Positions 57,700-64,000 of a stretch of DNA of 64,000 bases are shown here, in pieces. The notes under the pieces were generated by a model. It did not search any database. It had not been told where the DNA came from and saw only the letters and a program-made list of their open reading frames with translations. Source of the stretch: Uloborus plumipes (taxonomy: Eukaryota; Arthropoda; Arachnida; Araneae; Uloboridae); NCBI GenBank assembly GCA_038373865.1, contig JAXGGA010003453.1, positions 1-64,000 of the forward strand, written 5' to 3'. Made by a program: the position numbers and the translations under genes. The stretch's first letter is position 1, and the number at the start of each line of letters is the position of its first letter.

Positions 57700-58374
57700 A
57701 AGGAAGAGCTTGTCTGTACGATGTTTTACGATTTTTTCTTTCAGAACAAGAGAGGGTCTGGGTAGAATCCCAAAAATACCAGTAATTATTTTTATGGAAT
57801 AAATTAGAGAGATTATTCAGGATCATTTAAAAAATATATATATAATTTTTAAAGCTGACCCTCATGTTCAAATTCAAAATTTTGCCGAAGCCCTTTTATG
57901 ACAAACAAACTCAAAATTTTCAATTAAAAAATTTTTTTAAAGAAATTCATATAGACTAAGAATATTGTAATATTTTTTATGTGCATGCTCAAAGTCTTCA
58001 CATTTTCTGTAAAAAAATTAAAAAAATTAAAACATTAGTTACCCAGGTAATTTTTTTTTCATAAACAGCAATAACTCAGTTTGAGTGTCTCGAAAATGAG
58101 AAAAATTGTAAAATAGCAAAATTTCAAGAGGTTATAAAATCAAAACGCATCGGGATAGAAAGAAAAAAAAGTAAAGGGTTGCTTATGACTGCAAAGGAAA
58201 GAAGAATACTAAGTTTCATCAAAATCTGAGATGGTGGGTGTTAAAATCCTATTTTTGTGGTTGATTTGACATGGAATGACACGAATAGCATTCAATAATG
58301 TTTTTTAAAAAATGCATAGCATCATTTAAATAGGGCATTAACAAAATATGGTGAGCAAATAACAGACAACTTTA

Positions 58375-58985
58375 ACGGGTCTAGGATTTCTTAAAATGCA
58401 AAATTTTCGATTTTCTGGAAAAAATACATGTTATGTATAATTTAATTCTGAACAATTTGATACCTTATTTATTACCATATATAATGTTTAAACCTTTTAG
58501 TTTATAGTTAGTAGTTTATACGCTAAAAACTTTTCGAGTTAGCATAAAAAAACGTAAGCTATCTCCGATGAGTTTAATGTTAACAGCAGCTGCTTAAACC
58601 TTTTTTACTCAGAAGCCTGTTTTTCGTTTTACGCGCATGATATCTCAAAAAGTTTTATTTATTGTAATAAAATTTCGCATGGTATGTTTGTTTGGCCTAA
58701 ACATAATTAACATTAACATAATATAAAGTTGTATGACAATATATAGAACACTTTTTGAGATATGCGCGAAAACGAAAAACAGACTTCTCAGAAAAAAAGG
58801 TATAAACAGCTGCTGTTAACATTAAACTTATTAGAGATAGTTTATGTTGTTTTTTTATGTTAGCTCGAAAAGTTTTTAGCGTGCGGTAATAAATAAAGAA
58901 TCAAATTATTCAGAATTTACAGGTATTTTTTTTAAAGAAAATCAAAAATTTTACATTTTAAGACAAAGGTATAAAATACTTTATA
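58375..58985. mobile_element. 0.6-kb foldback element
   Basis: Left arm about 58375-58690 and right arm about 58740-58985 are near complements (AAAACTTTTCGAGTTAGCAT, GTTTAATGTTAACAGCAGCT, CTGTTTTTCGTTTTACGCGC, ATATCTCAAAAAGT) around a loop of about 50 bp. The left arm has an extra ~40 bp. Non-coding; transcripts would fold into a long hairpin. Confidence 0.8.
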
Positions 58986-59308
58986 TACATTTTTCAAAAA
59001 TGATACTTTATAAAATAAATTCAAAACAATTTTTCATAATAATAAAGGAACATATTTTTTCTTATCACTAAGTAAAGCATTAAAAACAGTTATATGAATC
59101 TTGATTAAAAAAGAGTACCACGCGTACTGTACGGTCTGGCACTTTAAAAACAAGTTATCAAACTATGCAAAACATTTCAAACATATTAAATTCTGGGTAG
59201 AGAAATATTTAGTTGTTTACATGTTTTATTTTAGCGTATTAATTGATGGATTAAAAAAAAGCAAAGTAAAGAACCGTATCCAGTGATATTTTTAAGACCT
59301 AATTCTTC

Positions 59309-59503
59309 CGTGCTAAGCATAAAATTCGTGTCTGCACTTTTTAGCAAAATTGAGTTATTGTCACCAGAATAACGGGATTTTTTTTTTTTTTTTTTTTGAA
59401 AAAGTACCCCCTGAATGAAATTACATGGAGGTGCAAAACTTTAAACAGAAATATCTCAGTTTGAGATCGTCTGCAGGCACCACTTTTACGCTTAGCACGC
59501 AGT
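59309..59503. mobile_element. 195-bp MITE with CGTGCTAAGC ends
   Basis: CCGTGCTAAGCATAAAATTC and complement CTGCGTGCTAAGCGTAAAAG; similarity extends through GTGYCTGCA. A T20 run lies in the middle. The same end occurs at 29130. Confidence 0.6.
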
Positions 59504-59516
59504 TGGACTTGGGGTT

Positions 59517-59767
59517 GGGACTGTCCACATTGGCGTCACGACTTGAGAAGGGAGGGGGGGGGGAGGGGTTCGTGAAATTGTGACAGTTTGTGACAAGGGG
59601 GAGGGAGGAGGTAACAAGAAGTGTGACAGCATATCTCCTTTATGAGAATGTGCTAATGAAAAATTGCATGACGCGTGACAAGGGGAAGGGGTAAGGTGAT
59701 GTGTGACAAAAAGGGAAGATAGGGCTAAAAGAAGGTAAAAAAAGTGACATCATTTATGGACATCCCC
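59517..59767. mobile_element. MITE with GGGAC/ATGTCCA ends and TGTGACAA repeats
   Basis: Left GGGACTGTCCACATTGGCGT and right complement GGGGATGTCCATAAATGATG. Inside are several RTGTGACARRGGGGA-like repeats and a G-rich run. Non-coding. Confidence 0.55.
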
Positions 59768-60343
59768 ATTGTCAAGTTCTTATTGGTAGTTTATAGACTG
59801 AAGGAATGTTAATGTCTTTTTAAGGGACTTTTAAAATCTTTTCTTGGTTTTTTATTTGTCAACGTGATTGAAATGTTCTTTATATACATTACTATATCTT
59901 TGCTTTTGAAATCAAATCTATCAAAAGTCCATCTGAAACGAAATAAATTTATACTCCAGGCTATTTTGAAGACTAATGGGCTTTAAAGTTGACATAAAAT
60001 GTTTTTAAAATTGTAATTTGAAAGTGTGAGTGTTGTGTTGTGAGTTAGAATTTGTAGTTTAAAAAATGACTGAATAATCTCTTTGAAAAATAGTACAGTG
60101 CCCGCCACTAATAAAATCACTGGATTTTAAAATCAGCCACTTAATAAAATCAAATCTGAAAGAACAGATCAAAACATGTTAAAATCTTTCTTTAATAAAA
60201 TCATTGGTGCCGTTTTATAAAATCAAGCTTTCGAAGAGTATATATTAAAAACGGGGGAAAACAAAGAAAACACGCTTTTTCTTGAAACATCAGGAGAGAA
60301 AGCTGATAGTGAAACTGCAACATAAATAATAAATTCTCGAGTT

Positions 60344-60527
60344 ATGTTACAAAATTATGTGTACCAAGAAGTGGAAGAATTGGTCTCAGATGAAGAAATC
60401 TCAGTCATAGTGCCAAATTTACCCTCTTCAGTTAATGTCCGAAAAGCGCTTGTTGTCGTACGGTGCACTTAAGGGCAAAGAGGAGATAATGTACTAAAAG
60501 TTTCGAGAACTTTTCAAACTCTCTTTT
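60344..60527 (+). pseudogene. Tigger-like transposase C-terminal relic
   Basis: From ATG 60344 the frame gives MLQNYVYQEVEELVSDEEIS, VIVPNLPSSVNVRKALVVVR, a stop at 60470-60472, then GQRGDNVLKVSRTFQTLF in the same frame. Tigger-like transposases end in an acidic region followed by a helix of the type xxxxALxxLxxFx and a short tail ending in a bulky hydrophobic run, which this resembles. Catalytic and DNA-binding domains are absent. Its position inside matching Tigger-type ends supports the call. Confidence 0.5.
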
Positions 60528-60598
60528 AAACTCTCAAATGATGTTAAATCTTTACTTTCAAATTCTGTTTCTCAAACAACGATAAGAAAATATTTTAA

Positions 60599-61418
60599 CC
60601 CTTTATGCCCCGACGGAGCTTGGAAGTCCCGCCAGTCCAGCCTACATTAACCCATTAATGTCTAGCTTCCCTTTTTAGGTACGGTCCAAAAAGGGTCTGA
60701 ATTTCCCAAAAATGAACATTTCAACCAAATAATAGTGTTCAATTAGTACCTTGGTATTGTTTCTATTCGTTATTAACAGATTGCAGTACATAACCATTGT
60801 AAAGTGTGTTCTGTAGCAGTTTTAATATAATCTTTATCAAAAATGACATCGTTCACAATTTCAAGAAAAAAAGCTAATGTTTCAAAGTTATTCCCAGCTT
60901 CCCAGTTTATGTTAATTGCTGATTTTATTTCTTCTTATAAAATGTCTTTTTGAATATTATATCTTAGGCAGAAAAACATTTTAGTAAAAAAAGTATGTAC
61001 CCTCTGCGGTCTATAGTAACTTTTAAGGGGCGATTTTTCTTTCCGTAATAAAACAATTACTTTTTACATAATATTTTTTAAAATTATTTTTCCTGTCCAT
61101 TAAACACTGTTTGTAAACAGTGTACAAAATATCTTTGGAAAAAAAAAAGGCAGGCATTAATGGGTTAATTTAGTATTATGAATCCCAAATGGATGTAATC
61201 ATGCTGAAGCTTTTAAGCACCACTCCTTGTACTTTGCTGAGAGGCCGACAAATGGTACCTGCGATAGGAAATAGTTTTCTTGGGGACCCTAAGACGTAGG
61301 GGGCCTTAGTCTCATAAAAGTTTCAATTTTTTTACTCAATAAATACGTTTTTTAATGTATTTTCAACTAAAGAAACCAAAAAAATACGTAAAAAATCATT
61401 GATTTGGGACACAAAGGA
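60599..61418. mobile_element. piggyBac-like MITE, TTAA duplication
   Basis: CCCTTTATGCCCCGACGG (left) and complement TCCTTTGTGTCCCAA (right), each flanked by TTAA (60595-60598, 61419-61422). Inserted into the Tigger-like element. Non-coding, and itself interrupted. Confidence 0.75.
60651..61164. mobile_element. Nested piggyBac-like MITE
   Basis: CCCATTAATGTCTAGC (left) and complement CCCATTAATGCCTGCC (right), flanked by TTAA (60647-60650, 61165-61168). It lies wholly inside the previous TTAA element, so it is younger. Confidence 0.8.
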
Positions 61419-61652
61419 TTAAAACCCTTGAGTAATAAAAAAACGTACTTTATACATATAAGTTGAATTCGAATTGTAATTTAATTAACTTAAAATAAAA
61501 TTAGATAATAGTAATTAATTTATTTTTGCATTGTTTAAACTTTAAAACCTTTTCTTTTTGTAATTATATGTATGCCGGTTTATAAATCAACCGCTTAATA
61601 AAATCAAATATCCTCGGTACAAATGTGATTTTAAAAAGCGGCGAGCAATGTA

Positions 61653-62442
61653 TTCGCAAGTATTAACATTGAAATACGAGGCCATATTTTCGGTAACGAT
61701 TTCGCCTTTCAGCGTGCCAAGTCGGCGGAAGCACAGGGCGTGTAACAAAGCACTGAAACCTGACGTAAACAAATAAATGCACAATATATCACAAAAAATC
61801 CATGAAACAGCTGTCAAGGATTTATATCCTTTATTAGTATTTTGCACATTTATAAGGATCGATTCATAAAATAGCATGTGTCAGAACTGTGGTTTAAGTA
61901 CTCATTTGCAGAATACAATACTTTTTTATTCGAGCTCCCAGTCCAAGCGAGGATATAGGATTTTGTTGAGAAGGGGGAAATTTGCAGTCTATTTTCGATT
62001 TTTCGTAGAATTCAAACCGTCGCTGCTGTACATCTTTCTTGGAATTTCAGTATTAAGTTTTATTTTTAAAATTTTAAGTTAATGGCGCAAACTTTACTAG
62101 TGGCTGATTTTACAGGTTCTTTGCCATGTAATTTGAAAGAAGTTTTTTGGGGGTGGGGGGGGGGGGTGGGGGGCGGAGCTCGGCGGTCCTTAAATTTTGT
62201 AAATGCATGTATAAATATAGAAATATATAACGAATTTAGCTTTTGCTTTAGATTGAAGAAGGCTATCTCTAGTCATAGATAATAGTAGAAGAAGGAGTTG
62301 TCAGGGCTGTACCTCGGACAATTTTCGAAACTGAAGCTTAAATTTAAGAAAATATTTAATGTTGTTGACGAAAGGAGTTGAGGGGGAGGAGAATGCTCCC
62401 CTGGAAAATTTTAGAAGTTCCTGCAAAATTTTAGAAGAAAAG
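61653..62442. other. Gene-free stretch
   Basis: No gene recognised. A G-rich run lies at 62150-62173. Confidence 0.5.
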
Positions 62443-62770
62443 AAATTGAAACTCCTTACCATTTGAGATCTTAAATTGACCCTAGTCGTTACATTTAAAA
62501 GTCGACAGGCAGTTTAAGGTCTTTCATGTTTTGAAGTAATAATTCATCGGAACAGAATCTGCAGAAGGTTCCAAGTCCACACTGAGTTCCTCGGGCTAAA
62601 GTGCCCAGAACATGACTCACAAGGAGAAGCTACGAGAGGCAAAACGAGTTGAAATTCCTTAACACTTAAGCTCTTGAATGAACCCTAGTCGTTATGTTTA
62701 AAAAGTCGACAGGCAATTTAAGGGCTTTCATGTTGTGAAGTACAAATTCATCGTAACAGACATGACATAC
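62443..62770. repeat. Tandem duplication, ~202-bp unit
   Basis: CCCTAGTCGTTACATTTAAA and AGTCGACAGGCAGTTTAAGG near 62480 recur near 62683, as do GTTGAAATTCC/ATTGAAACTCC and AATTCATCGKAACAGA. Confidence 0.8.
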
Positions 62771-62806
62771 AAATGGACCCACTAAACGGCAGTCTGAGTC
62801 AATACA

Positions 62807-64000
62807 TGGGGGAGAGTGGTAATGAATGGGCCACTTTTTGGTTTTGAATTTTTGTAATTTTTTCTAACACTTTGTTTTAACTCTAAATTGGTGCTTTAGT
62901 TACTTTACTTATCTGGCTATCTGAAAAAGTCATAAAAGTTGGATTAGCACCTGTCTATAATGTCATCGAAGGTAATGAATGGGCCACTAAATGAATTCAA
63001 TGAAAACATGTGGATTTAATCTTTTATTTGCTGAATATGACAAAATAAATGTGACTCATGACATGATGATACAAAATCATACTGATTTAAAATTATATAA
63101 ACATCAAAACTGATGCAATTAAAATAAAACTGATGCATACCAATTGTAGCAGAAAAATGACTAAATAATGAGATTGTAAGAAATAAATAACATCAAATAT
63201 ATATATAAAAAAATAACAGATAATACACACTATGATTTAACAAAATTTATGTATTTCAAAAATAATATTAAAAATCACTTTCAAAAACTTCATCTTCATT
63301 TTCAAACTTGTCAAAATTCAAAAATTTTTTTTTTAATTTATTAGACATCGGGAATAAGAAATATCTAACTTAAGTTACCAAGAAAGAAAATGAAATTGTA
63401 CTGTGAGGAATATAATATGAAGGAGAGAGGGGAGCTTTTTCAAGCCACGCACTGCGACCAGAGGTCTATTGTAATATAGGAATATAATATAGATTTGCAA
63501 ATTATATTTAGAAGTTACTACAAATCTATTTTGACGACAGTAATCTTAATCTATCTATGACAGTCAGTTGTGTTTCATATTAATGCGAAAATCCAAAGAA
63601 AAGGAATAAAAGCAATATTTAGGTGGCCCATTCATTACCATGACATAGTGGCCCATTCAGCCCCACCTATACTTTTGGAATACATTTAGGTTTTTGAGTA
63701 CATTGAATTTAAATAACATCAAAATACAGGTTAAAATTAGTTTATAGATATGGAAAGACTAACTTATACATATGTATGCAGTGAAATACTTGGTACATTT
63801 TAGCTAGGAAATGTTTTACTAAAAAGGGAAAAACTTACTTTTTAGTCGGATTCTTGAGTATGCCACTCTAGTTTCAAAATGGCTCAGCGCAAACGAATAA
63901 AAATTGGATGAGTTTAGTAGAACAAATAGCTACATCTATTGATGGCATCAAAAAAAAAATTCATGCAAATACTTTTTCATATTTTGATAGTGGCCCATTC
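62807..64000. mobile_element. Terminal-repeat DNA element, runs off the window
   Basis: It starts TGGGGGAGAGTGGTAATGAA. The word GGTAATGAATGGGCCAC recurs at 62970, and its complement at 63623, 63650 and at the window's last bases (GTGGCCCATTC). This layout parallels the pogo-like element at 23013-24702. The opposite terminus is probably only a few bases beyond 64000. No transposase was found in the visible 1.2 kb. Confidence 0.6.

Larger units (their letters stand above)
53780..58290. mobile_element. 4.5-kb element with ~530-bp terminal inverted repeats
   Basis: Left arm about 53780-54310 and right arm about 57700-58290 are near complements: CACCCACYRTCTCRGATTT, CGTTTTGATTTTACAACCTC, TTGAAATTTTG, CATTTTCGAGACACTCAA and AACATGAGGGTCAGCTTTAA. 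The right terminus (complement) reads GTCATTCCATGTCAAATCAA; the left one is mutated. The interior is non-coding and contains a hAT MITE. Confidence 0.8.
60096..61650 (+). mobile_element. Tigger/pogo-like element with nested insertions
   Basis: Left CAGTGCCCGCCACTAATAAA and right complement CATTGCTCGCCGCTTTTTAA, each flanked by TA (60094-60095, 61651-61652). AATAAAATCA recurs subterminally at both ends. About 730 bp remain when the TTAA element inside is removed. It carries the end of a transposase frame. Confidence 0.8.

Noticed and set aside
1..64000. CRISPR-like reading of the AAAATGTCGC arrays
   Set aside because: The units are 15 bp with 4-6-bp variable parts in a eukaryotic genome with no cas genes; a minisatellite explains them.

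Overview
This is eukaryotic nuclear DNA: very AT-rich, full of homopolymer and microsatellite tracts, and made almost entirely of transposable elements and their debris. The mix (Tc1/mariner with an intact transposase, mariner, pogo/Tigger-like, piggyBac-like TTAA elements, many hAT elements, Helitrons, a LINE tail, EnSpm-like and DUF4817-type transposase relics) fits an arthropod, and I lean towards a chelicerate such as a spider. Nothing in the sequence fixes the species. I found no convincing host protein-coding gene, tRNA or rRNA. The only intact long reading frames are two Tc1-like transposases.

Layout. 0-9 kb: decayed repeats, isolated Helitron and hAT ends, a CENP-B-type transposase relic, a long (TA)n tract and a TTAA-flanked element. 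9.27-10.04 kb: a complete short Helitron with a broken helicase tail. 10.2-20.2 kb: a decayed hAT transposase gene (minus strand) hit by a hAT-type element, which was itself hit by a foldback element holding a 2-kb palindrome, then by two more hAT MITEs; a further 2.5-kb terminal-repeat element sits next to the transposase's broken upstream part. 20.2-26 kb: MITEs, a repeated CGTGACTCACGTTAC motif, a pogo-like element with a transposase C-terminus and an internally deleted mariner. 27-34 kb: two near-identical intact 1218-bp DD36E Tc1-like elements in opposite orientation, interleaved with two oppositely oriented arrays of a ~15-bp AAAATGTCGC repeat, next to an EnSpm-like transposase relic. 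34.9-44.6 kb: a Tc-like element with ~130-bp terminal repeats, split by an 8.2-kb hAT element with a perfect 8-bp target duplication. 44.6-53.7 kb: tandem duplications, a Tigger-type MITE and diverged relatives of the palindrome arms. 53.8-59.8 kb: a 4.5-kb long-terminal-repeat element containing a hAT MITE, a 0.6-kb foldback and two small MITEs. 60.1-61.65 kb: a Tigger-like element containing two nested TTAA elements. 62.4-64 kb: a tandem duplication and the start of a further terminal-repeat element that runs off the window.

The 'genes' form no pathway. They are autonomous transposases, their broken remains, and non-autonomous elements that probably rely on transposases encoded elsewhere. 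Target-site duplications let several insertion orders be read directly. All family calls rest on motifs, termini and target duplications read by eye, not on database searches.
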